Positions 23,750 to 36,014 are shown, counted from the first letter of the stretch. The stretch: DNA of 64,000 nucleotides from Azolla caroliniana (GCA_043228905.1 JBHGNT010000014.1:14818001-14882000); one strand, 5' to 3'. Made by a program: numbers and translations. Notes: a model not told the origin generated them from the sequence alone.

Positions 23750-24105
23750 ATACTCTCGATGTTCTTCTAGATACATAAAATCAAGATATTAGTATTATGG
23801 ACATTTGTTCAACAATTGATTGGCCTTCGGGATTTCCTTTTGGACAAAGAATCCAAATCATCACATACATATGCTCTCTATGCTCTTCTAGATACATATA
23901 AAATCAAGATATTACTATGGACGTTTGTTCCACAATTAGTTGGCCTCCAATGTTTTTGTTGGACAAAGAATCCAAATTATTGGATACACATACTCTATAT
24001 GTTCTTCTAGATACATATAAAATGAAGATATTGCCATGGATGTTTGTTCGACAGTTATTTGGCCTCTGGCGTTTCCTTTGGACATCAAATTATTGGTCAA
24101 TGTTC
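23750..24105. repeat. Three tandem copies of about 120 bp
   Basis: Units begin near 23750, 23871 and 23991. Each has TTCTTCTAGATACATA, AAGATATT, ATGGAYRTTTGTT, TTGGCCT and TTGGACA in order. Confidence 0.88.
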
Positions 24106-25239
24106 ATATCTCCTCCTCGCTCTATTCGTTCTTTTCAATACTTGCCTATCACATGGTTGAAGTTGCATGCAAAATCCCTTCATAATTATCTTGCATTCAT
24201 GATGTTTTATATCTACTTCTACATCAATCAAAATTGCATGTACCATATTCTTTGAAGGATCTAGCATTCTTGATGTTCAATATGTACTTCACATTCTCTA
24301 TGTTTGATATCTACTTCTTATTATATGTCCATGCAAACCCTTTATAAAGGATCCAACATTCTTTGCTTGTTCACATGGAAATTGTTGTGAGTTCCATATA
24401 GAATTAGACTCATGCAATTCTTCCCTCAATGAGGATATTCATTATGATCAACTAGCTCAACACAAGTGAGAAATGTCCTTACATCTTGAGCCACAACTTA
24501 AGCTTTGGAGCAAGTAAGACTTGCCATAAGGAGAAGGGTATTTACTATTTAACTCCATTGATAGCTCTTGCTTGGTCAATGGATTCATTTGCCCAATCTG
24601 TCTTGAATTTGATATCCAATTTATGAGTCGCTTGCCCCATTCATGATGTGCATAAGGGATCCAATTGATGGTTACATAGCCCAACTTCACGTTTGCTTAT
24701 TGCTTCAAATGTGGATACTAATCTACCCCATCACCATATCTCTTTATGTTCTCTTCATGGCAACTCTAAAAATGAGTTATTTGATATGAAATTTGAGCTC
24801 TATATTGCAAATAGTGGAAAGAAACATAACATGTAGAAACCAAGGTAAACAAAAGTAGGCAACAAACGACAACATATGGACAAGACAAATCATTCTAAAG
24901 GAGCGAAAACTTCCCTTGTTCAGCTCAATTATATTTTCTCATAGTTATAGATTCGTGGACAATTTAAACAAATAGGTGTGATCTTGTTGGAGATGGCTTG
25001 GATGTTGTTACTCCTTGAAAATTCTTCACGATTGATGAATACTCCAAAATAAAACATCGAGATGCCTTGTACAATTACGATTGTATCATGGGACTATGGG
25101 TTTGTGTGTTGTAGAATCATTGGTGTGAACGAAATTATGGATAGTCATGAGGGTTCCCTTGTCCAAGAGTCTTACATGGTTGAAAGGATCACATGCCAGG
25201 GAAGCACAAGCTCCTTTTGATCGGTAGGAACCTACATAT
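24106..25239. other. Intergenic, nothing recognised
   Basis: AT-rich sequence without gene, element or repeat that I can identify. Confidence 0.45.
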
Positions 25240-25650
25240 GTGTTTTTCAACGGACGCGCATTGGAATGCAAAAAAATATATGATAAAAAACTTACGGGTA
25301 TATTCATTTTCAATGCATGCCTATTGAAATCCAATAGAATGTATGATAAAAAACTTATGGGTATATGCATTTTCAATGCATGCCCATTGAAATCCAACAG
25401 AATGTATGATAGAAACTTATGTGTATTGCGTTCAATGCGTGCCCATTGAAATCCAACATAATGCATGATAAAAATTGATGTGCATATTCCATTGAAATGC
25501 GCGTCCATTGAAATGCAACAGAAACTTACATGTATTGTATTTTTTATGCACACCCAATGAAACGCAACTGAATGTACGATAAATATAAAACTGACATGTG
25601 AGTGCCCATTGAAATGCCAACAGAATGTATCATAAGAACCTACACACACG
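25240..25650. repeat. Minisatellite of about 60-bp units
   Basis: About seven diverged units of the type ATGCCCATTGAAATCCAACAG..TGTATGATA.AAACTTATG. The long minus-strand open frame over it (25086-25655) repeats the peptide FNGHALKM with the unit and is a by-product of the array. Confidence 0.85.
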
Positions 25651-25660
25651 ATCATCCATA

Positions 25661-26180
25661 TTCACGACGACTGATAGAAGGATTGGCCATGATGCCTTGG
25701 ATGGGCCAAGTGTGAAACCAAAATCCCAAACCCTAAAAACCGAACCAAATCCCAAACCCTAGAATCTGGAAGTATAAGACCAATAGCTAAGAACTAATAT
25801 TCACGACGGGTGACGGAAGGATGGACAATGATGCCTTGCGATGGGCCAAGTGTGAAACCAAAATACCAAACCCTAGAAACTGAACCAAATCCCAAACCCT
25901 AGAAACTGAACCAAATCCCAAACCCTAGAAACTGAACTAAATCCCAAACCTTAGAAACTGGAAGTATAAGACGATAGCTAAGAACTGTATAAGACCATAG
26001 CTAAGAACTGATATTCACGACGGGTGATGGAAGGATTGACTATGATGCCTTGGATGGGCCAAGTGTGAAACCAAAATCTCAAACCCTAGAAACTAAACCA
26101 AATCGCAAACCCTAGAAACTGAACAAAATCCCAAACCCTAGAAACTGGAGGTATAAGAGTAACAGCTAAGAATCGATCTG
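25661..26180 (+). promoter_or_regulatory. Triplicated telobox/site II promoter block of the snoRNA cluster
   Basis: Three tandem copies start at TTCACGACG (25661, 25800 and 26014). Each has one site II motif TGGGCC (25702, 25842 and 26055), then two or three telobox motifs AAACCCTA spaced by about 24 bp, then a TATA-like GGTATAAGA or AGTATAAGA. Site II plus telobox is the known promoter signature of plant snoRNA and ribosomal protein genes. The third copy lies directly before the snoRNA array, about 75 bp from its last TATA-like motif to the first snoRNA. Whether all three copies work is not knowable from sequence. Confidence 0.78.
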
Positions 26181-26252
26181 CAGACTTTGCTGTGCCTCTC
26201 TTTGCGTCTGTAAGCTGCTGTAGATCCGTGTTTGGAATACCATACTTTCTCT

Positions 26253-26343
26253 GAGCTATGATGAAGATGCTAGATTTCCAACACTTGGACTGATCTCCTT
26301 CTTGGTGATGTCAAACACTAAACGCTGCGTTCTTTCTGAGCTC
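26253..26343 (+). ncRNA. C/D box snoRNA, predicted 5.8S rRNA methylation guide
   Basis: Box C ATGATGA (26258-26264), D' CTGA (26290-26293), C' TGATG (26306-26310) and D CTGA (26336-26339) are in order. A perfect 5-bp terminal stem GAGCT/AGCTC closes them. The 12 nt upstream of box D (CGCTGCGTTCTT) pair with 5.8S rRNA AAGAACGUAGCG with one G-U. The fifth position points to the A of GAAGA, the known plant 2'-O-methylated site around A47. The D' guide was not matched. Confidence 0.87.
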
Positions 26344-26398
26344 TGCAGAAGAAGATGGCAGTTTCTGAGTCTGTGTGCAGTTAATTGATGTGGTGTTT

Positions 26399-26495
26399 GG
26401 TCATGTGATGATGACATTTCTATTCATATCTTAGGACACCTTCGGACATGGCAATCATATGCCATGGATGAGATGAAATTTGTTATCTGATGGCT
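26399..26495 (+). ncRNA. C/D box snoRNA, predicted 25S rRNA guide, copy 1
   Basis: Box C lies within GTGATGATGA (26405-26414), box D is CTGA (26487-26490), and a short terminal stem GTCAT/ATGGC can form. The segment ATCTTAGGACACCT before the D' position is complementary to 14 nt of plant 25S rRNA (AGGUGUCCUAAGAU). The D' box itself reads CGGA (26443-26446) instead of CTGA, so methylation guiding may be weakened. It is a tandem paralogue of the next snoRNA. Confidence 0.77.
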
Positions 26496-26600
26496 ATGAA
26501 TGGTCCGAATTGCTCTTGATTCTTGGTCTTGCAAAGACAGGGAATAGCAGAAGCAGGCGGTAGAGGGATAGAGGTGAGGGGGTAATGTGTTTGTGCAATT

Positions 26601-26695
26601 GAGTCAAGTGATGATGACATTCTTTATAACAATCTTAGGACACCTTCTGACATGGCCATGCTATGGATGAGAAGGATATGGTTATCTGATGGCTC
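26601..26695 (+). ncRNA. C/D box snoRNA, predicted 25S rRNA guide, copy 2
   Basis: Box C GTGATGA (26608-26614), D' CTGA (26647-26650) and D CTGA (26686-26689) are closed by a 6-bp stem GAGTCA/TGGCTC. The D' guide ATCTTAGGACACCT matches 25S rRNA as in copy 1, and the fifth nucleotide targets the U of AGGUGUCC. The D guide differs between the copies and was not matched. All three snoRNAs are probably cut from one precursor. Confidence 0.84.
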
Positions 26696-26699
26696 TCAG

Positions 26700-28700
26700 T
26701 TGTAAAATAGTGGCAACGGTTTTCTGTACACACCTGCTGAGTGTTTACTTCGGCATAGCAATCAGGAAGTTCCTGAGCTCATTAGACCAAAATGCAATGC
26801 CTTACCCTAATTTGATGAGGGAGCTTTGCTTATCTATGATTAGCTCTAAAACTGTTCCAATCTCTTGACCGGAGCTGCCGATCTCTTACTATGGCAAGAT
26901 CCATGTCTGGGTTGGAAAACTTAAATATCGATGCTTGCTCGAAGGCCTGTTTTGGATATGGCATGGCAGCAGGACCACGCAGAAGACAATCAAAAGCATA
27001 TGTGTGCTGCCATTGAAGCTCCTCTGCTCAAGCTAATCCATATTAAGCACACTGATAATAGTGATTTAGCACCAAATCTGTCATGAGCTGATCCAAAAAA
27101 TGCAACGCTACATGGATTGATCTTGAACAGTGACATTTCTGTGGAAAGAGTGGATGGATGCCCCACATATTTGCAGTGCATAAAGGATATATTGACCATT
27201 TCATAAACCGGGTTCACAAGAGTCAGTCCATATTTTATTTTCCTGTAAATCATCCGCTTTACCTGCAATGATTAACCGAAAGCATCTAAATCCTACTCCC
27301 ATGGCCCAAACACCTTGAAATGAACACAGCATATTCAAATCCTAAATATATTTCATTCGTAGGGTAAACTTCTTATTTCCATGCCCATGCATGGCAGATT
27401 GATACATCGTGAGTAAACGGTGCATGAATTATGGGTGAAATATGGGCTAGGATATGGTGGAATGCGGAATGCAATATTGCTTCCTAATCTGAGACAGAGA
27501 AATTCATGCCCAAGAGGCCCATGCTTCATAATGCCGTAAAACCAGCATTTTAAATGTAATGAAGGTCATGGTAGTATTGCACCTAGAATGATAATAGTCG
27601 AATCAATCCAAATATGCGAGTAAAAAGCTGAAAGTTGTAAACATTGACTCCTATGGTCGAAGTGTATACAATTATTGATGACACATGGGGGTTATCCTCT
27701 TGATTCTCTGCAGAATTAACTCTTTAACTATTCTTGGTGGTGTTCTACATTAGTGTGCAATTTAATTGTTCAAATGGAATTGGTGCATGCAATCTATCTT
27801 CGATGAGAATTATGTCGATTGGTTGCGAGTGAGAGCTTCAGGAAAACCTTTGAAGTATATAATTGTCTGATTACCTTCACTTAGAATTGAAAGACTTGAA
27901 AGAAAGGCCTCAATTCATCATCTAAATAATTGGGAAAAGGAGAGATCACCACTAGGCCTTGGCAATTACACCATATAAAACTTTTCATGAGAACTTGAGA
28001 GAAGTATAGAAATCTATGTCCCCACATGAAAATCTAGTGACAAAAGTTTTCTCAAATTCATGATGGCCAAACTAATGTAAATAGGACACACTAATCATGA
28101 GGATGTACCATTGACCTTCAAACAAGAGGAGGGGTCAATATTGTTACTTGCTCTTAGAGTACTTTTCACCCTAGGCTAAGAAGAATCATAAAAGATGCCA
28201 ATTGCCTCTTGTAAAAATATTTTCTTGCTTGTACATGCTCTTTCGGTGTTGGTGTTAGTGTTAATGTTAAGTGTTAGTACTCAGAAAGCAAGACTAAATG
28301 ATAGAAGCGTAACAATGCAAAGATTACGAATTGATAGATCTTTTGAACACTAGGGTAAACAACATCGACTGTCTCTTCGAAACATTTCTCCTTGACATGC
28401 CCTTCTACTATTAGTTTTAAGTACAAAATTGAGTGGGAACCCCATAAAGCCAAATGTTACAAACAAGAATGCATGACAATGCAGGCATTTTAGGATATTA
28501 GGATTTTTGCGAAAAGATCAAGTGCCGCATGGGAATTTGATTCCTTGTCATGGGAGAAAACTGCGTTTCACGAGGGCGAGATATTTCTCGTAGATTTGTA
28601 GATTTCAGAAGACATTGTTGGGTGCTAGCACATGGATCAAGCAAAGCCTTTACCGTTAAAAAGGACATCATGCTTCTTGTTCTTCAAAGGAGGAGGAGGA
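26700..28700. other. Downstream of the snoRNA array, nothing recognised
   Basis: The first few hundred bases may be the rest of the snoRNA precursor. I searched by eye for more C/D boxes and found no convincing set. There is no gene model in the remainder. Confidence 0.4.
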
Positions 28701-28710
28701 GCCTTTCAGG

Positions 28711-28904
28711 TTCATTGGTAGCCAAGTGAATGCCTTCCGGGTTCTCCTGTGGTTCTTATTCTCTCTCTCGACCAGCCGACCAAAGTGGTTTTAACAAACA
28801 ACTAGGTCAGGTCCGGTCCGGTCAAGGTCAAGCTATTCGGAGGAGATTTGTCATCGAAGTCATTGGTAGGGAAGGTAATGCCCGTCAAGTTCCTTCGTGG
28901 TTCT

Positions 28905-28943
<39 letters not shown>

Positions 28944-29120
28944 AACCAGCTAGCCAAATTGGTTTAAGAGACAACCATGTCAGGTCCGGTCAAGGTCAAG
29001 CTATTCGGAGGTGGGATGTCATCGAATTCATTGGTAGCCAAAGTGAATGCCTTTCGGTTTCCTATGTGGTTCTTATTTAACCATGTCAGGTCAAAGGTCA
29101 AGGTCAAGGTCAAGGTCAAA
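28711..29120. repeat. Three tandem promoter-proximal repeats with CT and GGTCAA tracts
   Basis: Units near 28711, 28858 and 29028 share CATTGGTAG..AA.TGAATGCC, GTGGTTCTTA and CAGGTC. The first two units also carry a CT run (longest at about 28907-28940) and GTCAAGGTCAAGCTATTCGG. A hexanucleotide series GGTCAA follows to about 29125, ending some 110 bp before the next start codon. Confidence 0.85.
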
Positions 29121-29234
29121 GTCAAGATCCTCCTACTCCTCCTATTTCTTTCCCCCCCCCTTCTTCTTTCTTCTGTTTTCTGTGTTTTCCCGCTCCCGTC
29201 CAAGTCAAAGAATTAACAGTCCCGCTCTGTGGCC

Positions 29235-31528
29235 ATGGCTGGACCTGTCATTCTTCGCTCCGGAGAAGGTAATGCTCCCCTCCCCCCTCCTTTCTTCCTG
29301 CTACGCAGGAACACGACGCTGCTGCTTTTCATCTCTTGTTCTTGTTCCTTGCTCGCGTCTTTCTCCTTGTTCTTTTCTTCTTCTTTTTCCCTCCTCCCGT
29401 TGTCTTGCCTTTCTTGTAAAATTCCGCGAGCTTCTTGCAGGCTGGGAAATCGTAAACGATGACGGATTGATCTATAAGAGACGTAAGACAGAGGCCGATG
29501 ATTCTCCTCCTCCCCCTTCTCTGAATCAGATCCAAGAACCTCCCACGCAGCAACCTCAAGATGTTCACTGGAGACGTACGAGAAAGAAAGCTGCACTCCG
29601 ACAGTTGAAATCAAGGTACGGATTGTCGTCGTTCATTTCATTATGTTTATGCCATTTTATGTGCGAGGCTATGTAGTCAATTTTCTTGTTTATGCATATG
29701 GTACATTTCTCTGCAGATATATTTAGCTCGAATGTGTTTTTGTTTGCTGATATATCTAGTTCATTTCATTACATATCTATACAGTTCATTTTGTATTTGA
29801 ATCTTTGTTGCTCAATTTTTATAAATTCATGTAGTTCATTCAATTTTCTGGAAGTGGGAAACGCTACTTTTTAAATAGATGTGAAAGAGACTATAATTTT
29901 CTTGTGGATGTATCTAGATGATTATGTCAATGATCTATGTAGTTTATTTTCCGTGGATATATTATGCAGTCCAGTTATTTGGGAATATGGAAGAATGAAA
30001 GAGAGGAACAACAGCTAGGTAGAATAAGGAAAATCTACGAAATTCTATAAAATGGAGAATTGAAGGTAGATTCAAGAAGATTGAGATTAATTGATCATGT
30101 TACATTTCTTATATCCTGCTCAATAGAAGAAGAATAAGTGTTATCTTATCCTGAGTGAAGAGGAGTTTGTTGTGAAATGAGGAAGGATGAAAAAGAAACA
30201 ATGGGTAGGTTAACATGAGCAATATCTACGAAAATCTTTGAACTGATTTCATAAAGATTTCTTGTTTTTTAACTTTTAGGATTAGTTGAGGAATGTGAGA
30301 ATAGAAATTAGGATCAATTAGGATTCTAGTCTGATAATAATATTAGAAATCTTCAAATTCCATGTGTGCTGCCGAATTTGCCAACAAAAGGTTTTCTCAT
30401 CTATGAGGTGCAAGAAAAGACGGCTTGGAAAATGCACATAACGCATCATTCCAAGAGGTGGTTAGGTAGACAATGAAAAGATGGTGCCTAAAGTTGAATT
30501 TCAGCACCTTCTAAAATATTTTTCTTGTCTTCTAAACATAAGGCACTCACTACAACTTAATTTTTGTTATCTTATTAACTATTTTCGTTCAGGAAAATTT
30601 CTAATTAAATGGGCACACCCTTGGTAATCTTGTGTATCTAGGTTAGGTGCTATAAGAGAGCTTAAATTTGTTCTTTCAATTTATGTAAGATATTTCATCT
30701 TCTTGCAATACATATGCATTACACTAAGGTTGTTGTTTTTGGCTTTTAAATATTGTCTCATTATTCTGATTTTATCTTATGGAATGTGGATTAGATATCT
30801 CGCTGAGATTGATGAATGGGAGAAACTTTTTGAGAGGCTAGATAAGCCCCCTGAATGCACACCTTTTCAAAAGGAGGTCTCAGACCCTGAAGCTTCTCAA
30901 AATCCCATAATAAAGGCATCAGAAAAGCAATTTGGGACTTTGGTTGAGAAGCTTTCATGTGAGGTATGTCTTATGGCACCTTATATCCTCATAAATTGTC
31001 TCACATAAAATGTTGTGTAATCTTCATAGGCTATTCATGTGTTTTTCTGAAATCTCACAAAAAACTAAAATATTAGAAAAAAGCACAGGAACAAATGAGT
31101 TCCGCTTGAATCATATGTTTTTATTATACTATGCCCATGTTTGGAGTGCACACATATACATATGCACATTCTATCTATCTATCTATCTATAGTCTGCAAA
31201 CCATGTCTAGAAACGTTCTAAAGATTGAGTGGGACTAATGAAGAGTTATTATGGAGAAATCATTTCCCTTTTGTTTCTGTTATGTTTGACCAATGCTCTG
31301 TGATAACTCAATTTGCCCAGATAAATAACTTGGTTTTCAATGCAGGTAGAACAATTACAAATGTTCATGCAGGAGTTGAAGGCTTTATGCTGTGATTGTG
31401 AGTATATATGCAAACGTCCAGATGAATATGGAGAGTTCTATGATCAGATTAAAAGTCCCAGATTGTTGGTAAAGGCTCTCCAGGTTGTGAATGAGTCTCC
31501 AATTACTGAACAAGAGAAAACTCCATAA
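29235..31528 (+). CDS. Unknown protein of 186 residues, four exons
   Basis: I do not recognise a named family. Exons 29235-29268, 29441-29615, 30795-30963 and 31346-31528 all have GT-AG borders and compatible phases, and they join to one 187-codon frame, which argues for a real gene. The protein begins MAGPVILRSGEGWEIVND, has a basic patch KRRK (about residue 24), a Pro-rich linker, a second basic stretch WRRTRKKAALRQLKSRY, and then a helical, probably coiled-coil half. That half has EIDEWEKLFERLDK, FGTLVEKLSCEVEQLQMFM and a Cys-rich CCDCEYIC. It has no signal peptide or membrane segment. Basic patches plus coiled coil would suit a nuclear or chromatin-associated protein; that is inference. 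Intron 2 is about 1.2 kb. Confidence 0.75.
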
Positions 31529-31960
31529 TAGCTGGTTTTTGTAATACGTACATTTGTAGTAATATTGTCGGCAAAACCGTGAGTTTTTCTTTAATTCCCC
31601 AAATGCTGCCCCAGATTGTTGGTAAAGGCTCTCCAGGTTGTGAATGAGTCTCCAATTGCTGGACAAGAAAAAATCCATAATAGCTGGTTTTTGTAATATG
31701 TACAGTAGTAGTAACATTTATCGGGAAAACCGTGAGTTTTTCTTTAATTCCCCAAATGCTGCCCTTATGTTCCCCAAATGCTGCCCCAGATTGTTGGTAA
31801 AGGCTCTCCAGGTTGTGAATGAGTCTCCAATTGCTGAACAAGAAAAAAACACCATAATAGCTGGTTTTTGTAATACGTACATTAGTAGTAATATTGTCGG
31901 GAAAACTGTGAATTTTTCTTTTAATTCCCCAAATGCTGCCCTTATGTTTATCTATCTATG
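31459..31960 (+). repeat. Triplicated last-exon end and 3' UTR
   Basis: The last 70 bp of the preceding CDS (CCAGATTGTTGGTAAAGG onward) and its 3' flank TAGCTGGTTTTTGTAATA recur, with starts at 31459, 31611 and 31787. The stop codon is in the first copy, so copies 2 and 3 are downstream of it. Confidence 0.92.
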
Positions 31961-32940
31961 AGGAAACCAACTGTCTTGTAATATTTATTTCTTATCAAAT
32001 TGGAGTCTCGATTGCCATTCGCAGCAGCAACAGTGTGGGGAAAGGGAATTGAAGTCCTCACCTAGCATGTAACTGTATTGATCTGTGCATTGGAAAATTG
32101 TTTATCTACCAATTAAAATGCCAGATTAGCATTCAATGCGGCATGGATACAAATTATGCTAGTAAATGAATTGCAAGAAATAGAATTTAAAGTCAGTATG
32201 TACACTCAAATAATAATGTAAACAAAGTTGGAAGCTATTTTAGCAGATTGTAGCTAGTGTTCTTATGCCAACTACATCATAATACAACATAATGTATTAA
32301 GCTAATGCTAATAACATCAGCACACTGGATATTATCAACCATATGGTGCATTGTGTTACATGACAAATGATATGTTTATAACATTGTGCATTCAGTACAC
32401 TACATCATATGTTGTAACGTTGTTGGGTTTATTTAACAATAAATTATTGTAAACATTTGATGTTACATCACATAAAAAGTCTTTGGATAATCAAATAATA
32501 GGAAACAATCATCTTCCAAAGAGAATTGATCTTTTGCTCCATATATTTGGATTGCTAGGATCCAACTTATTACAATACTAAAACATCCTAGTACACATCC
32601 TATCATTGGAAGGAATTTAAGTTAGCAATATGCTCTAAATTAATATTTACCCATAAAAGAGATGAAATAAATGCACTTTGCAAAAATACACTTCATTATA
32701 AGAAGGTTTAGTTGATAGAATCAATACAAATCATACTTCGAAAACTTCTCGAAATTGGGAAACATATTTTAAGTTAGGTTCACCTTCACAAGCACTTTTT
32801 GGAATAGGGTAATGAGAGGCATATGCTAGTGTTGGTGTCGGCTTTTTCTTTAGTTGGAGTTTTCAAACTCATATATCACATGGAAAATGTTGATACTGAA
32901 ATGGCTTTTGTGCATGATTTGGTATTGATAACCAAATTTG
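31961..32940. other. Intergenic between two convergent genes, nothing recognised
   Basis: AT-rich sequence. It must hold the 3' ends of the + strand gene at 31.5 kb and the - strand pectinesterase, but I cannot place their poly-A sites. Confidence 0.4.
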
Positions 32941-35939
32941 TTAAGAAATGCTTGCAATCCAAGACTGCCCATCTATGTAGGCAATAGACATGAAGGGGGT
33001 TGCTTCCTCCAAGGTGAGAGCATGGGACCAAGCCACTCTAGATTGAAGATTAGCTCCAGGCCCAAAACAATCGAATTCTCCATAAAAAGATGTCCTTTCA
33101 TGAATGTATGACTATGTCAATGCGAAATCATGAATTGCGATTTCTCTTGTTGTAAATGTACATTCATGTTGTTATGATTCAAACACATGTACTTACATAT
33201 AGATGCACACATATACATATGAAGGTCGATCGAGTATCACTGTAATAGAAGCGGAGTGCTGGTGAAGGTATGGATATGCATAAATGTCATTAGCATATAT
33301 TACAAGTGCACATGTGTCTACAACCATGCATTCACAAACATGCATGCAAATGTTGTTGAACTCTATATCATATAGAAAAATACTCACTGTTCTCGAGATG
33401 GAACACCCCAATCATTCCAACCACCAGGCAAGATAATGTCGTCCATATAAGTGTAGACGAAGACAACTTTGGAGTATGCGCCCCAAGCCCTACCTAGGTA
33501 CACTGTGCCTGCCCCCCATAGAGTACAATTTAAGAATACAAACCCTGTGTCTTCCACACTTGTTTTCCTTTTTTGTGCAGTTATTGACCCTGCCACTGTA
33601 TCTATGGTATGTAATTCACATCCCTGAATTCACGAGAACAAAACATTTGACTTACATATAAAACTTGTCTTATGGTGTAACGTGTTCAAATATCTAAAGA
33701 AAATAAGATAGAGCAATATCATGGACAATCATTTTTTATGATAGAAAAACATTGAGAACACAACAAGCATGTGAAAAATATGTTATATTGACCTCATAAA
33801 GAGAGAGACCATCTCCAAAGATGAAATCGATGGAACCTTGAATCCAACAATTTCGGAAGTAATGTCGACCTTTATGATCATATAAGGTGTCTTGAGCTCC
33901 ATAGAAAGCACAATCATAAATCGCAGATTGATCTCCCGATATTTGGAAGGCTACTGCTTGAGCCCCAATAGCACCGGGGAGTGGGGGTGGTGCCGAATTC
34001 TACACAGAAAACATTGTTGAAATCAATTACTTTATTCATCATATAAATTCTACCATCCATGCATGGCTACAAAAGTTAAAAACCAAGCACCCAAAGATAA
34101 TTGACAATGTGAATAATTGTCAATCATACCAATCAATTTTCAAATGACCATGTCTAACTTTAGTAGACAAATATGATTAAGAAATGAATGAAGGGTCACT
34201 CTATGATTTAGAGCGTTGGCTATGTGAAATGACACAACAAACAAGCATGTTTAATGCTTCATATGCAGAAAGGTGATTGCCACATTCAAAGAAGGTTTGT
34301 TTTATGATTGAGAATATTACTTTTTGGAAACAAAGGATAAATTAAGGGGATTATGGCATTCAAAAGGAAAATCTCTTTTATGGTGGAGAAGATTATTTGT
34401 AAGACTATACATACTCATGATTCATTGTTAAACATATGTATTTACACATCTTTAAATTGAACTGGCATTTGGTGTGATATGTCTCTTTTACGAATCAATT
34501 ATTTATTTTCTCTTAGTGGATGGGTATTGAGCCAACTACAATCTAAGACAACCAAAGATTTGAACTTCAAACACATTTTATAGTATTCAAAATATTTCTT
34601 TTTCCCTTAATGGGGGTGTATATGTGTGTTGGGTTCGAGGTGCGGGGAGCTAGGGGGAACAACTTGCACTTACCTTCCTTCTAAGTTGGGTTGCCACTTA
34701 CAATGGCCCAAGCGACCAACACGACTTGAACTCCCAACCAATAGTTAGAACCAATCATGTGTAAAAATACAATTTACCCACCCTTTGACATTGGGGAATA
34801 AATGTTTATAGGTTGCAAAATAAGGACCTCGAAAGCAATGTTGCGAGCAACAAATCCTAAAGCCATCACAGTGACAGTGGCGCTTTTGAATGTGCTATGA
34901 CTACTTGTGGCAGTGTCATTCCATGTTATCTTAGTTATATCCATTCCTTCCCCTTGAAACGTAATGAATGGCTTGCCTTTTGGTACCTTCACCTTCTCTC
35001 TGCATATACCCAGAATAAAATTTCATTTAGGTCATCATATCACCAAAGCTGCAACACTCACGTATTGTATTTGCAAGTGAAAACAAAACAAGTGGTTGGC
35101 CATTTATAACATAGTTACACATGTCTAAGGGAGTTTGATTGGTCTAAACAACATTTTTGGAAGTTCAAACTATGTCATGATTACATAGTTTTAAGTGAAA
35201 CCTTTTTTTATCTTGATCTGTAGTTACTTTCACTAAGACACCTTATCACAAAAAGAGTGAACTTGGGCTTCTAAATTAAGGCATCACACGCAATACACAA
35301 TATGAATTTAATCTTTTAAGTTTCAAACAGTAATAACAAAACTTGGTCCACACTCAAATTTGAAACTTTGTGATTTGAGTGCAAATTTTTATGTGAAAAC
35401 TTGTGAATTAAGCCCCGATTGCACAATTATGCACAATTATGCACAATTGAGCTTACTTACTCATACACTCCTGCTGCTATCTTAATGATGACTCTTTGGG
35501 TGTTCCCTTGGGGGACAGCATTTATAGCTTCTTGAATTGTCTTGAAATCTCCTGAATCCTCCATTTGGTTCACTGTAAGGATTCTCTCTACTCTTATCAA
35601 CATGTCTTTGTTCACATTTATGTCGATATTCTCCATTTTACTAGTTAATGTTGTTGGACTCTCATTTGTTGTTACTAAAATGTTGTTGCCTTGTAGTGCA
35701 TATGTCATTTCCTCATTCTCTTGTTGCCTTCTCCACCTAGCCTTCATCCTCCCTAGCCATGCTTCATACTGTTTTATTGCTTTCATATTGATGTATATCT
35801 TGTCATTATTGTTATGATGACGATGGGGCACATAATGATGGTGGTGCATCATTTCAATTGTATGATCTGTGGCACCATGGGTCTCCACAACAATGAATAT
35901 TGTGAGAACCACCAAGATTACCAATGAATCAACTCTCAT
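32941..35939 (-). CDS. Pectinesterase (pectin methylesterase), secreted
   Basis: Removes methyl esters from cell-wall homogalacturonan. Five exons on the minus strand: 35939-35461, 34999-34828, 33999-33793, 33623-33388 and 33094-32941. Joined they give 415 residues with a stop at 32941-32943. Residues 1-22 are a signal peptide; a His-rich and basic segment follows (to about 110) with no PMEI pro-domain, as in the pro-less group related to QRT1/PME53. Active-site residues are present: Q231 (GAQAVAF), Q253 and D254 (QDTLYD), D275 (SIDFIFG), R331 and W333 (YLGRAWG). The C-terminus has FGPGAN and the SWI motif near the end. I chose the second ATG because a TATA box (36007-36014) overlaps the first one at 36023. 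All key residues are intact, so it should be active. Confidence 0.95.
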
Positions 35940-36006
35940 TTTGTGCTTTGTGTATTTGATTGTGTGTGTGAGAGAGGGGGAGCGAATTGGAACCGAGGGG
36001 TTGTGA

Positions 36007-36014
36007 TTTATATA
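36007..36014 (-). promoter_or_regulatory. TATA box of the pectinesterase gene
   Basis: The minus strand reads CTATATAAATC. It lies about 70 bp before the chosen start codon, the normal spacing for a short plant 5' UTR. Confidence 0.75.

Noticed and set aside
25086-25655. 189-codon minus-strand frame
   Set aside because: It spans the 60-bp minisatellite and its peptide repeats with the unit. No family features.
25720-26150. Interstitial telomere tract
   Set aside because: AAACCCTA motifs are spaced by about 24 bp of other sequence next to TGGGCC, which fits promoter teloboxes, not telomeric DNA.
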